Positions 7,911-17,293 are shown, counted from the first letter of the stretch. The stretch: 64,000 nucleotides of DNA from Azophilus sp965214305 (GCA_965214305.1 OZ243949.1:2542001-2606000); one strand, 5' to 3'. Notes: generated from the sequence alone by a model not told the origin. Translations and numbers: made by a program.

Positions 7911-10673
7911 CTACTGGAAGTTCATCCTCAGCGTGGCGCCAACCATTCTTGGCGGTGCCAGGAAGGTGCTGTAGCTGCCCCCCTGAAAAACAGAATTGAA
8001 CACCAGGGTTTCAATGTGGTTGTCGAGCAGGTTCCTGGCCCAGACTTGGAAATCCCACTGATCGTTCGCGGCACGGAGGCCGAGCTGCAGGTTGACCAGA
8101 ACCTCGTCGGAGACGTCCTTTTCATTCCTGAGGTCGGAACCCGTGTTGTGCGCGCCCCGGAAGCCGACGTTCAGGTTGCCGTAGGCGAACAGGCGCTCGT
8201 TGAGCGGCTGCTCCGCGAACAGGGAAGTGCTGCCTTGCCAGTAGGGCGCGTGGGTGATCTGGCGACCCTCGATGTTCTCCAGAGCGCCCCAATCCTCCAG
8301 CAAGGCGAACTCCTGCTCCAGGAACAGCTCGGTTTCGGTTCGCGGATCATTGAGGTCGTCGCCATATCGGGTGTCCGCATAGGTGATGCCCAAAGACCAG
8401 AGGATGCCGTCCGCCAGGATCCAGCTGCCCTCAAACTCGACACCCTTGCTGATCATCTCATCGGTATTGCTGATCAGGAAGCCGGTGCCCGTGAAGGTGT
8501 TGAGCTGGAAGTCCTCGAAGTCGCTGTAGAAGAGGGCGACATTGGTGGTCAGGCGTCCGTCCAGGAACTGGCCCTTCATGCCAATCTCATAGGCATTGAC
8601 GAATTCCGGGTCGAAGCGATGGTCGTCATCAAAGAAGGCGCAGTCCAGAAGCACGACGCTGGCATTGGGAACCAAGTTTTGATTAGCGATTCCTCTTAAT
8701 GACCCGCACGGAAATTGTGTTAGGCCGTTGCGGCCATCAGGGTCGCCCGTGGCGTCCTTGACCGCCTGCGGCACGTCGCTGATCAGCCCGCTGTCAGAGA
8801 GGAAGCGGGGATCGCCGCCGGTGGCCAGGAAGGTGGCGAAGGAATCCATCTCGATGGCTTGCTGGTCGAGGTTGAAGCCCCCGGCCTTGTAGCCCCTTGA
8901 GACGCTGGCGTACAGGTTCACCTCATCGGTGACGGCCCACGACAGGCTGGCCGTGCCGGTCCATTCCTTCTCCGTCTCCTTGTCCTCCCAGGAGACGATG
9001 TTGCACAGGGAGCCGATGAAGACCAAGCCGGTGCAATGGGCTTCGTTGAATTCATTGCGCAGCATGGCCGCCATCAGGTCGCGCTGCGTGCCCTGCACCG
9101 GGTCAACCCCGTTGATGCGCGTGATGGCCTCCTTGGTCTCGTTCGAGTAACGCGCGCCGATGGTCAGGGTCAGCGTCTCGGTCAGGTCGAAGGTGTTGTG
9201 CGTGAAGATCGACCAGCCATCCGTCTCCTGAGCGTAGTCGGCGGCGTAGCCGTCGTGCTCCTGGAAGTTGGGCCGGCGGGTGTCGTCGCCCTCCAGCATA
9301 CGAGTGGCCGGATTGTAGGTGCCCAAGCCGGCGCCGGTGCTCGTTCCAAAGGGCGCGTTGGTCAAGGTATATAAGTTGAAGGGTGCTAAGCCAACGATGT
9401 AGCGACTCAAATATTCGGGCCCATCTTTCGCCAAGCGAATCGACTCGTCGGTGACGATGTCCTCGGTGTAGAAGTAGGCGCCCACCAGGTAGCTGCCGCG
9501 CTCCGTGTTGAACTGCAGCTGCAGTTCCTGGGAGAAGTTCTCGAACGACTCGTTGGTGTGCTGCGGCTGCGCCACGTCAGCGCCGGTAAAGTCGATGTCC
9601 TGACCGCGCTCCACGTCGAATTCCCGGTAGGCGGTGATGGAGCTGAGCTGCAAATTGTCGTTGATGTTCCAGTTGAGCTGGTTTTGGATGCCTTTGTCCT
9701 CCACCCGTTCGAAGGGCTTGAAGTTGACGCCAACGTCCCAGGACTCGTGGTCGTCACCGCGTTCGGCCGGGCGACCATTCGCCGCCAGGAGATCGTTGAT
9801 GATTGAGCCTGGAGGTTCCCCCAAGTTCAAGGCGCCTCGCGTCGTGGCGCTTGGGCCCTGGTCATCAAAGTTCACCGAGTGGAAGTTGGCGGGGCAGCAG
9901 TCCTCATCCTTGTCGGTGTAGTCGAGGATCAGGCGGTTGTCCCAAGTGTCCCCTTGCCACTGCAGTTGACCCTTGATGGTGTAGCGTTCGCGGCCGTCGT
10001 AGGCGTCGTCGGTGACGTTGTCCTCGTAGTAGCCGTCCCGCTCGTGGTAGTTGACGCTTAGCCGGTAGGCGAGGCGGTCATCCATCAGCGGGCCGGTGGC
10101 GGACGCCTGCACCTTGACCGCTCCGAAATCGCCAGCGCTTAGAGCGATCATGGAGGATTGCTCGAATTCCGGCTTCTTGGTGATGATCTGCAGCGCCCCG
10201 GCACTGGTGTTCTTGCCGAACAGTGTGCCTTGGGGGCCGCGCAGCACCTCCACGCGGTCGATGTCAACGAAATCGGAAAAGGCCTGACCGGCCCGGCTTC
10301 GGTAAACGCCATCAACGAAGGTGCCGACGGCCGCCTCAAGGCCGGGGTTGTTGCCGGTGGTGCCCACGCCGCGGATGCGCACCGTGCCGCCGTTGGACGT
10401 GGAGTTGGAGCTATAGACGGAGATGGAGGGCGATACCTCCTGCAGGCCATAGAGATCCTGCACACCCCTGGCGTCCAAGTCCTCCCCGGCGAATGCCGAC
10501 ACCGCGATCGGGACCTCTTGGATTGACTCCTCCCGCCGCGTCGCGGTCACCAAGATCTCCTCGACGTTCTGAGCGGTGGCCGTGCCGGACTGAGCCAATG
10601 CGGACGGCCCGAACAGAGCGGCGAAACTCGCCCAAAACAAAGCGATTGCGATGGTGTTCCTAGGTTTGATCAT
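7911..10673 (-). CDS. TonB-dependent outer-membrane receptor
   Basis: 920 residues; energised import of an unknown ligand across the outer membrane. Seen: signal peptide 1-27 ending ALA-Q; a TonB-box region EEILVTATRREESIQEVP (38-55); plug domain with RIRGVG, DGVYRSR and VEVLRGPQGTLFGKNTSAGALQI (about 100-165); then a long beta-barrel ending in aromatic Phe (LRMNFQ), the usual Bam signal. The type resembles the large sphingomonad/gammaproteobacterial receptors of uncharacterised substrate; no heme or siderophore hallmark is visible. A good ribosome-binding site (AAGGAG) stands in front of the ATG at 10673. Two other receptor genes in this window survive only as fragments (35828-36060, 53011-53137). 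Confidence 0.95.
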   Translation of the reverse strand: MIKPRNTIAIALFWASFAALFGPSALAQSGTATAQNVEEILVTATRREESIQEVPIAVSAFAGEDLDARGVQDLYGLQEVSPSISVYSSNSTSNGGTVRIRGVGTTGNNPGLEAAVGTFVDGVYRSRAGQAFSDFVDIDRVEVLRGPQGTLFGKNTSAGALQIITKKPEFEQSSMIALSAGDFGAVKVQASATGPLMDDRLAYRLSVNYHERDGYYEDNVTDDAYDGRERYTIKGQLQWQGDTWDNRLILDYTDKDEDCCPANFHSVNFDDQGPSATTRGALNLGEPPGSIINDLLAANGRPAERGDDHESWDVGVNFKPFERVEDKGIQNQLNWNINDNLQLSSITAYREFDVERGQDIDFTGADVAQPQHTNESFENFSQELQLQFNTERGSYLVGAYFYTEDIVTDESIRLAKDGPEYLSRYIVGLAPFNLYTLTNAPFGTSTGAGLGTYNPATRMLEGDDTRRPNFQEHDGYAADYAQETDGWSIFTHNTFDLTETLTLTIGARYSNETKEAITRINGVDPVQGTQRDLMAAMLRNEFNEAHCTGLVFIGSLCNIVSWEDKETEKEWTGTASLSWAVTDEVNLYASVSRGYKAGGFNLDQQAIEMDSFATFLATGGDPRFLSDSGLISDVPQAVKDATGDPDGRNGLTQFPCGSLRGIANQNLVPNASVVLLDCAFFDDDHRFDPEFVNAYEIGMKGQFLDGRLTTNVALFYSDFEDFQLNTFTGTGFLISNTDEMISKGVEFEGSWILADGILWSLGITYADTRYGDDLNDPRTETELFLEQEFALLEDWGALENIEGRQITHAPYWQGSTSLFAEQPLNERLFAYGNLNVGFRGAHNTGSDLRNEKDVSDEVLVNLQLGLRAANDQWDFQVWARNLLDNHIETLVFNSVFQGGSYSTFLAPPRMVGATLRMNFQ

Positions 10674-10879
10674 ATCAAGTCTCTCCTTTTAGATTCGATC
10701 AAATTCGGCGGCAAGCAACGGCTTTGCGTAAGGCCGCATCCGCCAACCAATGCCAGCTTGTCGAAGCTCGGCTGACTGGGAAATTCGATCAATAGTATAA
10801 CTCCATATTCCCTGCACTTTCTCTCCACCCCCGGCAGCCTGTTGAAAACGAGGGCTTGGGCTGCCCTGTTTCCGGCTTT

Positions 10880-10957
10880 ATGCCGCGAAATCGAGCGGTC
10901 GGCGGGGCGGATGAGGGCGGATTTTTAGCCGCGAATTGCCGGGCCTAGGCTCCTAGG
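10880..10957. repeat. Repeat family B fragment overlapping a stop codon
   Basis: GGGCGGATGAGGGCGGATTT, then GCCGCGAATT and CCTAGGCTCCTAGG. The terminal CTAGGAGCCTAGG (minus strand) encodes the last residues and TAG stop of the lipoprotein gene ending at 10945. The rest of the 10674-10944 gap contains only the receptor's upstream region. Confidence 0.5.
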
Positions 10958-11670
10958 CAGACCAGTTCCACCGAAGGTGGGGACGCGATTTGCAGCCGGG
11001 CGCGAATGCGCGACCTGGGCGAACCTTGGTTGATTTGCCGATAGAGCCAGCGTCCGTCCGCATCCGTAGCGGCATGGATGTACACAAGGCAATTCGCGGC
11101 AACGGCGCGGCTGCCGAACTGCTGGAGTTTCAGCGCCAAGCTTGCGCTGCGCCGCTTGAGCAGACTTGCATCGACGGCTTGCCGCTCGCGCTTGGCGTTT
11201 TCGATGAGTTGCGCTTGCTCTTCGGTCGGGGCGATGGCGGGATGGTCGGCGTCCACAGTCCTGGCCCGTTCCAAAAACCTCTGCGCTCGCCCAAACTGTC
11301 GCCGGTCCACGGCATCAAGGGCAAATTCGACATAGCGTTCGACAATCTTCTCCAAACCCCGGCGGGCATCGTCGTTGTTCGGGTCGAGCCGCAGCACCTC
11401 TTGGTAGATTGCGTAGGCGCTGTGCTCCGCCGGGGTGGTTAGCCGGTGTTCGTCAAAGGCAATGCTCGCCTGTTCGAGCAATGCGTCGAGGTCGGTTGGC
11501 GACCCGGTCTCCGCCGCCGTTGGTGCCGTTGTCGGGGCGACGGGATCCGGTTCTTGGGGTGTGGTTGGACAACCCGCCAAAAACAGCGCAACAAGGCCGA
11601 AGGCAATAAAGCGCTGTCGATCCAAGGATGGCGTTATCGCTGCTATTGACGATCGCGACCGATTGTTCAT
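10945..11670 (-). CDS. Lipoprotein with TPR-like region
   Basis: From the ATG at 11670 (MNNRSRSSIAAI...) a 241-residue protein; a further ATG at 11742 is less likely because a convincing signal sequence starts here. Lipobox LFLAGC with Cys at residue 34, then a Pro/Thr-rich linker and an alpha-helical part with EVLRLDPNNDDARRGLEKI, a tetratricopeptide-like repeat (about residues 90-150). Ends in VELVCLGA, of which the last residues and the stop come from a repeat B sequence. Divergently arranged with the DsbD-alpha gene, 70 bases away. Probably an outer- or inner-membrane-anchored scaffold; function unknown. Confidence 0.75.
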   Translation of the reverse strand: MNNRSRSSIAAITPSLDRQRFIAFGLVALFLAGCPTTPQEPDPVAPTTAPTAAETGSPTDLDALLEQASIAFDEHRLTTPAEHSAYAIYQEVLRLDPNNDDARRGLEKIVERYVEFALDAVDRRQFGRAQRFLERARTVDADHPAIAPTEEQAQLIENAKRERQAVDASLLKRRSASLALKLQQFGSRAVAANCLVYIHAATDADGRWLYRQINQGSPRSRIRARLQIASPPSVELVCLGA

Positions 11671-11740
11671 GATTGGCTGACTCGACCATGAAAAGGCCGG
11701 GCTCGGATCGAGACATGGCGGATTAGAATAAGGTAACGGC

Positions 11741-12208
11741 ATGAGAGTTGCTCAGATAGGTTTTTTGGGGCTATTGGCCTGCGTTGCTCCCGTCATGGCG
11801 GATGTCGGCAATTGGCTTGACGAGGAACCCGCATTCCTGCCGGTGGACGAGGCTTTCATGCTGTCGGCCGAAATTGATGCCGAGGGCATGCTGGTGGCGC
11901 GGTGGGTGATCGCCGAGGGGTATTACCTCTACCGCCATCGGTTCAACTTCAAGACCGGCGAGGGGCAACCGCCCGTGTTGGGTGCGCCGCAGATTGCGCC
12001 CGGCAAGGAAAAAGTGGATGCGTATTTTGGCGAGGTGGAAGTTTACTATGGCGATGCGCGGGCGCGGGTGCCCGTGAACGGAGACGAGCAAGACCTGGAG
12101 GTGGGCATTGGCTATCAGGGCTGTGCGGAAGCGGGATTGTGCTACCCCCCGCAAACCCGATGGTTTTCGTTTGATACAAGGGCGCGGCTTTTATTGCCCA
12201 TGCAATAG
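11741..12208 (+). CDS. Stand-alone DsbD alpha (N-terminal, DsbC) domain protein
   Basis: 155 residues with a signal peptide (1-20, ending VMA). The rest matches only the periplasmic alpha domain of the thiol:disulfide reductant conductor DsbD: the two redox cysteines in YQGCAEAGLCYPP (Cys128, Cys134) and the strand pattern VAEGYYLYRHRFNF near residues 57-70. In DsbD this domain passes electrons to DsbC/DsbG. Here the transmembrane and gamma domains are absent, so it must be served by a DsbD elsewhere or work with another partner. The gene is complete, with its own start and stop, and is not obviously a truncation. Confidence 0.85.
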   Translation: MRVAQIGFLGLLACVAPVMADVGNWLDEEPAFLPVDEAFMLSAEIDAEGMLVARWVIAEGYYLYRHRFNFKTGEGQPPVLGAPQIAPGKEKVDAYFGEVEVYYGDARARVPVNGDEQDLEVGIGYQGCAEAGLCYPPQTRWFSFDTRARLLLPMQ

Positions 12209-12308
12209 CTTGGCGGCCGTGTTTGGCATCGTTGTTCCGACAGCCGCGAATTCCGCGGGCAGAGGCTCCCAAGTCTCAATGTCCGATTCGCTCTAAGGAG
12301 TCCAGAGC

Positions 12309-12743
12309 ATGGCGAAGCTATTGGTTTTGCACGGCCCCAACCTGAATTTGCTGGGTAGTCGCGAGCCCGAAATCTACGGCACCGATACGCTCGCCGATAT
12401 CGATGCGCGTCTGACGCTGCTCGCGAGCGCGGCCGGCCATGAACTGCAATCGATGCAATCGAATGGCGAGCAGGCGCTGATCGAGCGCATCCATCAAGCG
12501 CGCGAGGAGGGCGTGGCCTACATCGTCATTAATCCGGGTGCCTTTACCCACACCAGCATCGCTTTGCGCGATGCGCTGCTCGCGGTCGAAATCCCGCTTA
12601 TCGAAATACATCTATCCAACGTCCACGCCCGCGAGACGTTTCGGCAAACCTCCTTTTTGAGCGATATTGCCACTGCCGTAATCAGCGGATGCGGTGCCCA
12701 GGGCTACGAATTTGCCCTCGCGGCCGCCATGGCGCGACTTTGA
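12309..12743 (+). CDS. aroQ: 3-dehydroquinate dehydratase, type II
   Basis: Third step of the shikimate pathway. 144 residues, the normal length of the dodecameric type II enzyme. Seen: GPNLNLLG (9-16) with the catalytic Tyr in EIYG (Tyr23), INPGAFTHTS (74-83), and the catalytic-His region EIHLSNVHARE (about 99-109). A good ribosome-binding site (TAAGGAG) lies ahead of the ATG. purH starts 13 bases after the stop, so the two are probably cotranscribed; the accBC genes that often follow aroQ are not here. Confidence 0.97.
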   Translation: MAKLLVLHGPNLNLLGSREPEIYGTDTLADIDARLTLLASAAGHELQSMQSNGEQALIERIHQAREEGVAYIVINPGAFTHTSIALRDALLAVEIPLIEIHLSNVHARETFRQTSFLSDIATAVISGCGAQGYEFALAAAMARL

Positions 12744-12756
12744 GGCGCACATCGGC

Positions 12757-14388
12757 ATGACTGTACACCGGCAGCAATGCCCGGGGCTCGCCCTAATCAG
12801 CGTCTCCGACAAATCCGGCTTGGCCGAGTTGGCCGGTGCCCTACACGAACTCGGCGTTGGCCTCCTTGCCACCGGCGGCACGTTCCGGGCGATCGCCGAG
12901 GCGGGGGTGCCGGTTGTGGAAGTTGCCGATCACACCGAATCCCCGGAATTGATGGATGGCCGGGTGAAGACCCTGCATCCCCGTATTCACGGCGGCATTC
13001 TGGCGCGACGGGGAACCGATGACGAGGCGCTTGCGGACCATGCCATCGACCCCATCGATATGGTGGTGGTGAACCTCTATCCCTTCGCACAAACCATTGC
13101 CCGTGCGGACTGCACCGATGCGCTGGCGTTGGCAAACATCGACATCGGCGGCCCCGCCATGCTACGCGCCGCCGCCAAGAATCATGGGGATGTGCTGGCG
13201 GTGGTTGACCCGAGCGACTACGACCCGTTGATAGCGGCACTGCGGGCGGGCGGGGTGGATTTGGCGCTGCGCCGACGGCTTGCCGAAAAGGCGTTCCGCC
13301 ATACCGCAAACTATGATCGCATCGTGGCCAACTATTTGCGCGGCGACTACCTGAACAGTGACCACTCGGGTCGCGACGGCTCGATTGACGACGACGCCCT
13401 GCCCGAGCGCCTCCGGCTCGCCTACATAAAACACCAGGACATGCGCTACGGAGAGAATCCCCACCAACGCGCCGCCTTCTATGTGGCGGCGGATTTGCCG
13501 GATCAGACTGCACAGACCGCATCCTCCTCCTGGCCTGGAACCGTTGCCGGCGCCCAACAAATTCAGGGCAAGGCGCTCTCTTTCAACAACGTTGCCGATA
13601 CCGATGCGGCGCTGCGCTGCGTTGCCGCCTTTGACGAGCCGGCTTGCGTCATCGTTAAGCACGCCAATCCCTGCGGGGTTGCGTTGGGCGCGAATCCGCT
13701 CGAAGCCTACCGGCGCGCTTTCGATACCGACCCCAGTTCCGCATTCGGCGGCATCCTGGCCTTCAACCGGGAACTTGACGGGAGCACTTTGGCCGCGATT
13801 CTCGATACGCAGTTTGTCGAAGTGGTGGTGGCACCCGCGGTGAGCGATGCGGCGGCCCAAGCCGCACGGGCAAAACAGAACCTGCGCCTGTTGGCCAGCG
13901 GCCCCTTGGCCGAGTTTGACGATGGCTTGGATATCAAGCGCGTTGGCGGCGGCTTGCTCGTACAGACCGCCGACGCAGTCTGTTTGGACGCCGCCGCGCT
14001 GCGCACCGTCACCGAACGCACCCCGGATAGGCGGGAAATGCGCGATCTCTTATTTGCTTGGCGGGTCGCCTGGTTTGTCAAATCCAATGCCATCGTCTAT
14101 GCCCGAGACGGCCAAACCATCGGCGTTGGAGCGGGTCAGATGAGCCGCGTATTGAGCGCCCGCATCGCTGGCATGAAGGCGCGGGAAGAGGGATTGACGG
14201 TGGCCGGCTCGGTGATGGCTTCCGATGCGTTTTTGCCATTCCGAGACGGTATCGACGCGGCGGCCGAGGCCGGTATCGCCGCCGTGATTCAACCGGGCGG
14301 CTCAATGCGCGATGCGCAAGTGATTGAGGCGGCCAACGCCCACGGCATGGCGATGCTATTTACCGGTATCCGTCATTTCCGGCACTGA
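12757..14388 (+). CDS. purH: Bifunctional AICAR transformylase / IMP cyclohydrolase
   Basis: Last two steps of de novo purine synthesis. 543 residues from the ATG at 12757 (MTVHRQQCPGLALISVSDKSGL). The frame extends 21 codons further upstream but those overlap aroQ. Seen: IMPCH domain with SVSDKSGL, GTFRAIAEAG, DGRVKTLHPRIHGG; AICARFT domain with RYGENPHQ, QIQGKALSFNN, CVIVKHANPCGVA, and the end PGGSMRDAQVIEAANAHG plus RHFRH. Followed by purD in the same direction; a purine operon purHD. Confidence 0.97.
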   Translation: MTVHRQQCPGLALISVSDKSGLAELAGALHELGVGLLATGGTFRAIAEAGVPVVEVADHTESPELMDGRVKTLHPRIHGGILARRGTDDEALADHAIDPIDMVVVNLYPFAQTIARADCTDALALANIDIGGPAMLRAAAKNHGDVLAVVDPSDYDPLIAALRAGGVDLALRRRLAEKAFRHTANYDRIVANYLRGDYLNSDHSGRDGSIDDDALPERLRLAYIKHQDMRYGENPHQRAAFYVAADLPDQTAQTASSSWPGTVAGAQQIQGKALSFNNVADTDAALRCVAAFDEPACVIVKHANPCGVALGANPLEAYRRAFDTDPSSAFGGILAFNRELDGSTLAAILDTQFVEVVVAPAVSDAAAQAARAKQNLRLLASGPLAEFDDGLDIKRVGGGLLVQTADAVCLDAAALRTVTERTPDRREMRDLLFAWRVAWFVKSNAIVYARDGQTIGVGAGQMSRVLSARIAGMKAREEGLTVAGSVMASDAFLPFRDGIDAAAEAGIAAVIQPGGSMRDAQVIEAANAHGMAMLFTGIRHFRH

Positions 14389-14463
14389 GAAGATGTGCGT
14401 TGCAATAACCGCTCCCGGCGGAAAAAAGGCGGAGGCTTCTAGCACTCGGCAATGGAGCCATGG

Positions 14464-15750
14464 ATGAATGTCCTGATTATCGGCTCCGGGGGCCGCGAAC
14501 ACGCCTTGGCTTGGAAGGCAGGCCAAAGCCCGCAGGTCGATGCGGTCTATGTTGCCCCGGGCAATGCCGGCACCGCCGCCGAGCCGAAGGTGGAGAATGT
14601 CGCCCTTGCCATTGACGATTTTCCGGCGCTCGCCGACTTCGCCGAGTCCGCGGATATTGCACTCACCATCGTCGGGCCGGAGGCACCCCTGGTTGACGGC
14701 ATCGTTGATTTCTTCGCCGCCCGCGGGCTGCGCTGCTTTGGCCCGAGCCGGTTGGCGGCGCGGTTGGAGGCATCCAAAGCCTTCGCGAAGAGCTTCATGC
14801 AACGTCAGGGTATTCCGACTGCGGCGTCGCAAACCTTCACCGACCTGTCCGCCGCGAAAAACTTCGTCGCGGCCCGGCAAGCGCCCATCGTTATCAAAGC
14901 CGACGGTTTGGCTGCGGGCAAGGGCGTAATCGTTGCCCAAACTCGGCAAGAAGCCGTTACGACGCTTGACGCCATGCTCTCCGGTGCTGCTTTCGGCAGC
15001 GCCGGGCGGCGCGTCGTCGTCGAGGAGTTTTTGGCCGGCGAGGAGGCAAGCTTCATCTGCCTTTGCGACGGCAAAACCGCACTGCCCTTGGCTACTTCCC
15101 AAGACCATAAGGCGGTTCATGACGGCGACCGGGGCTCGAATACCGGCGGCATGGGTGCCTATTCCCCGGCCCCGGTGGTAACGGATGCGCTGCATCGGCG
15201 CATCATGGCGGAAATCATCGAACCCACCTTGGCCGGTATGGCGGCGGACGGCGCCCCCTATGTGGGTTTCCTTTACGCGGGCTTGATGATTGGCGCCGAC
15301 GGTGCGCCTAAGGTGATTGAATTCAACTGCCGCTTTGGCGACCCGGAAGCGCAACCGGTGCTGATGCGGTTGCGCTCCGATCTGCCGCAACTCTGTCTCA
15401 AGGCTCTGTCCGGCGGCTTGGCGGGCACCGTGCTCGCCTGGGATGAACGAGTGGCGCTCGGCGTTGTCATGGCCTCCCGCGGGTATCCGGGCAGCTACGC
15501 CAAGGGGGCGACCATAACGGGTTTAGCGGATGCGCCGGACGACGACACCAAGGTCTTTCATGCGGGAACCCGCCCTGCCGGTGGCAGGGTGCTCAGCAGC
15601 GGTGGCCGCGTGCTCTGCGTTGTGGCCTTGGGCGATAGCGTTACCCTAGCGCAACGGAAGGTATACGAGAGAGTCGCCAAGATTAGTTGGGATGGTGCTT
15701 TTTATCGTTCGGATATCGGCTATCGGGCGGTTGCCCGGGAACCTCGTTGA
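14464..15750 (+). CDS. purD: Phosphoribosylamine-glycine ligase
   Basis: Second step of purine synthesis (GAR synthetase). 428 residues. The start is set at the ATG 14464 (MNVLIIGSGGREHALAW) because a GGAG lies 7 bases upstream; the ATG at 14452 would sit on top of that site. Seen: N-terminal GSGGREHALAWK, ATP-grasp region with VIKADGLAAGKGV and VVEEFLAGEEAS, SQDHKAVHDGDRGSNTGGMGAY, and EFNCRFGDPEAQ. Forms an operon with purH. Confidence 0.97.
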   Translation: MNVLIIGSGGREHALAWKAGQSPQVDAVYVAPGNAGTAAEPKVENVALAIDDFPALADFAESADIALTIVGPEAPLVDGIVDFFAARGLRCFGPSRLAARLEASKAFAKSFMQRQGIPTAASQTFTDLSAAKNFVAARQAPIVIKADGLAAGKGVIVAQTRQEAVTTLDAMLSGAAFGSAGRRVVVEEFLAGEEASFICLCDGKTALPLATSQDHKAVHDGDRGSNTGGMGAYSPAPVVTDALHRRIMAEIIEPTLAGMAADGAPYVGFLYAGLMIGADGAPKVIEFNCRFGDPEAQPVLMRLRSDLPQLCLKALSGGLAGTVLAWDERVALGVVMASRGYPGSYAKGATITGLADAPDDDTKVFHAGTRPAGGRVLSSGGRVLCVVALGDSVTLAQRKVYERVAKISWDGAFYRSDIGYRAVAREPR

Positions 15751-15770
15751 GACGGCAACCGCAACGGGGC

Positions 15771-15820
15771 GGCGATAGCGGCTTTTCGCTTTCGCGACTT
15801 CCTAGGGCGCAGGCTCCTAG
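15771..15820. repeat. Repeat family B fragment (right half)
   Basis: GGCTTTTCGCTTTCGCGACT followed by TCCTAGGGCGCAGGCTCCTAG. This is the right half of family B in the same orientation as the right ends of the 19826 and 34001 copies. Confidence 0.55.
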
Positions 15821-15866
15821 CCCCCATATCTCATCGGCTTATTGAGCGGAATTGAAGTACTACTCG

Positions 15867-15986
15867 GCAGCGAGTGAGCCCGGGGCGCTTCCCTTGCGGC
15901 ACAGGGCACAATTTTCCTGTCAATGTGAGAAGGGGTGGAACGAGTTGAACGCGCCGCAAGGGAAGCGCCCCGGGCTCACTCTTTCG
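15867..15986. repeat. Repeat family C, copy 1 (long perfect hairpin)
   Basis: Two perfectly complementary 28-bp arms, 15873-15900 and 15953-15980, flank a 52-base loop. The left arm starts AGTGAGCCCGGGGCGCTTCC. Flanks CGGCAGCG on the left and CTTTCG on the right are shared with copies at 46444 and 63871, but the arm sequences differ between copies while staying perfectly paired. No protein is encoded. The remainder of the 15751-16213 gap holds only the B fragment just before this one and unassigned sequence. Confidence 0.8.
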
Positions 15987-16213
15987 TCAATTCGGCACTG
16001 TTGCGTGCGTCAGCGTCCTTGGCGGGAAGTTGATGAGATAGCCCGGATGGGTTGGCTTAGGGTACAGCCGGGCAGCGAGCGGGCAGCGCTGGCGCGCAAA
16101 AGAGTGGCTGATAATCGGTGGTTAATTGCCGATGCGTTGACGGGATATTGACGGACAGCCTGTCGAGGAAAATACGCCTACCGGAAGGCATTCGAACTCG
16201 ACATCCTGCCCCA

Positions 16214-17098
16214 ATGCTCGCCGAGACGCTCAAACAATTCGACCCGTTTCAGCAGATGGATGCCGGGGCATTAGTAACAGCCGCCCGTCAAACCCGTCTT
16301 TTGCAAGTGCCCGCCCAACGCTGGTTGCTGCGTCCCGGCCGACGTTTGGGCGGGCGCTACTATTTGGTGCGGGGGACCGTGCGCCTGTTCTCGCCGCAAC
16401 GCGATTTGCGGCCGGGTTCGGCAAAGGCGCGACAAGCGCTGTATCCCGGCTGCGAGGCGATATTCACGCGCGGCGCGGTGCAACTGTTGCATGTGGACGC
16501 CGCCGCCGTTGCCTTTGCATTGGGTGCGGCCCAATCGCAACCGAAGGCGCAAGAGTCGGCGGATTGGGCGCATCGCTTCAAGCATTCTCCCCTGCTGCAA
16601 CGTCTTGATGCGACGGTCTGGCAGCAGCTACAGAGCGCCTTGACCGAGCGCCATTTCGAAAAAGACGCCCGGTTGGTCATTGAAGGTTCGGCAGCGCACG
16701 ACTTTTTCGTACTCAAGTCCGGCCACGCCGCAGTGCGACGCAGCGGCCGAACGATAGCCCACCTGGGCCCCGGCGATTTCTTCGGCGAAGACGCGCTCTT
16801 GCTGAATGCGCGGCGCGGCGCCACGATTATCGCGACCTGTCCGGGTGTGCTGTTGCGCTTGCCCAAAGACCGATTCATGGCGTTGTTGGTCGAAAATTTG
16901 ATTCGGTTTGTCGGCCAGGCGGGTGCGGGGGTTGCTATCGATCTAAGCGAGGACGGCGCGCTCGCCCGGCTGCGCGAGTCGATTCCGACGCTCGACCCCA
17001 AAATGCCCCACCACATTGTCGGTGGGGCGCCGAGGGAGAGGGCGTTGGCCGCGTTTATCCTCAACCAGAAGGGCTTTGACGCCCGCCCCGTTGCGTGA
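16214..17098 (+). CDS. Cyclic nucleotide-binding domain protein with degenerate rhodanese tail
   Basis: 294 residues from the ATG at 16214 (MLAETLKQFDPFQQMD); the frame opens earlier but the upstream part looks non-coding. A degenerate cNMP-like domain lies at about residues 20-85 (RYYLVRGTVRLFSP) and a clear one at about 130-230 (HFEKDARLVIEGSAAHDFFVLKSGHAAV, HLGPGDFFGEDALLLNARRGATI). The C-terminal 45 residues (LRESIPTLDPKMPHHIVGG...AAFILNQKGFDA) look like the second half of a rhodanese domain with the active-site Cys replaced by Gly. No DNA-binding HTH is visible, so it is probably a sensor rather than a Crp-type regulator. Ligand unknown. Confidence 0.75.
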   Translation: MLAETLKQFDPFQQMDAGALVTAARQTRLLQVPAQRWLLRPGRRLGGRYYLVRGTVRLFSPQRDLRPGSAKARQALYPGCEAIFTRGAVQLLHVDAAAVAFALGAAQSQPKAQESADWAHRFKHSPLLQRLDATVWQQLQSALTERHFEKDARLVIEGSAAHDFFVLKSGHAAVRRSGRTIAHLGPGDFFGEDALLLNARRGATIIATCPGVLLRLPKDRFMALLVENLIRFVGQAGAGVAIDLSEDGALARLRESIPTLDPKMPHHIVGGAPRERALAAFILNQKGFDARPVA

Positions 17099-17129
17099 TT
17101 TAACCCGGATCGCTCAGCATTGCTCTTAC

Positions 17130-17162
17130 AAGCTAGGCGCCTCTGCCTTCGGAAGTCGCGGC
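17130..17162. repeat. Repeat family B end fragment
   Basis: AGCTAGGCGCCTCTGCCTTC then GGAAGTCGCGGCGAGTGCAT. This matches the left end of family B and runs into the CAAGTTGGTGAGATAT motif (17240) that also follows the repeats near 46375. Confidence 0.5.
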
Positions 17163-17293
17163 GAGTGCATCGTGTTGCCAGCGGTACCGTCTCCTGTATC
17201 TTGGTGGCGAGCGGCACAAGCGCATCAAGCGCTGACGACGCAAGTTGGTGAGATATGCGAGGCGGGATCATCTCGCGTTAAGCTTGCCTCGCT

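Noticed and set aside
8016..8699. Long plus-strand frame inside the TonB receptor gene
   Set aside because: Antisense shadow of a well-supported receptor; no ribosome-binding site or family.
12797..13522. Minus-strand frame of 241 codons inside purH
   Set aside because: Shadow of purH, low-complexity Arg/Pro-rich translation.
15867..15986. Family C hairpins as integron attC sites
   Set aside because: They lack the GTTRRRY/RYYYAAC core sites and unpaired extrahelical bases, and the genes around them are core genes, not cassettes.
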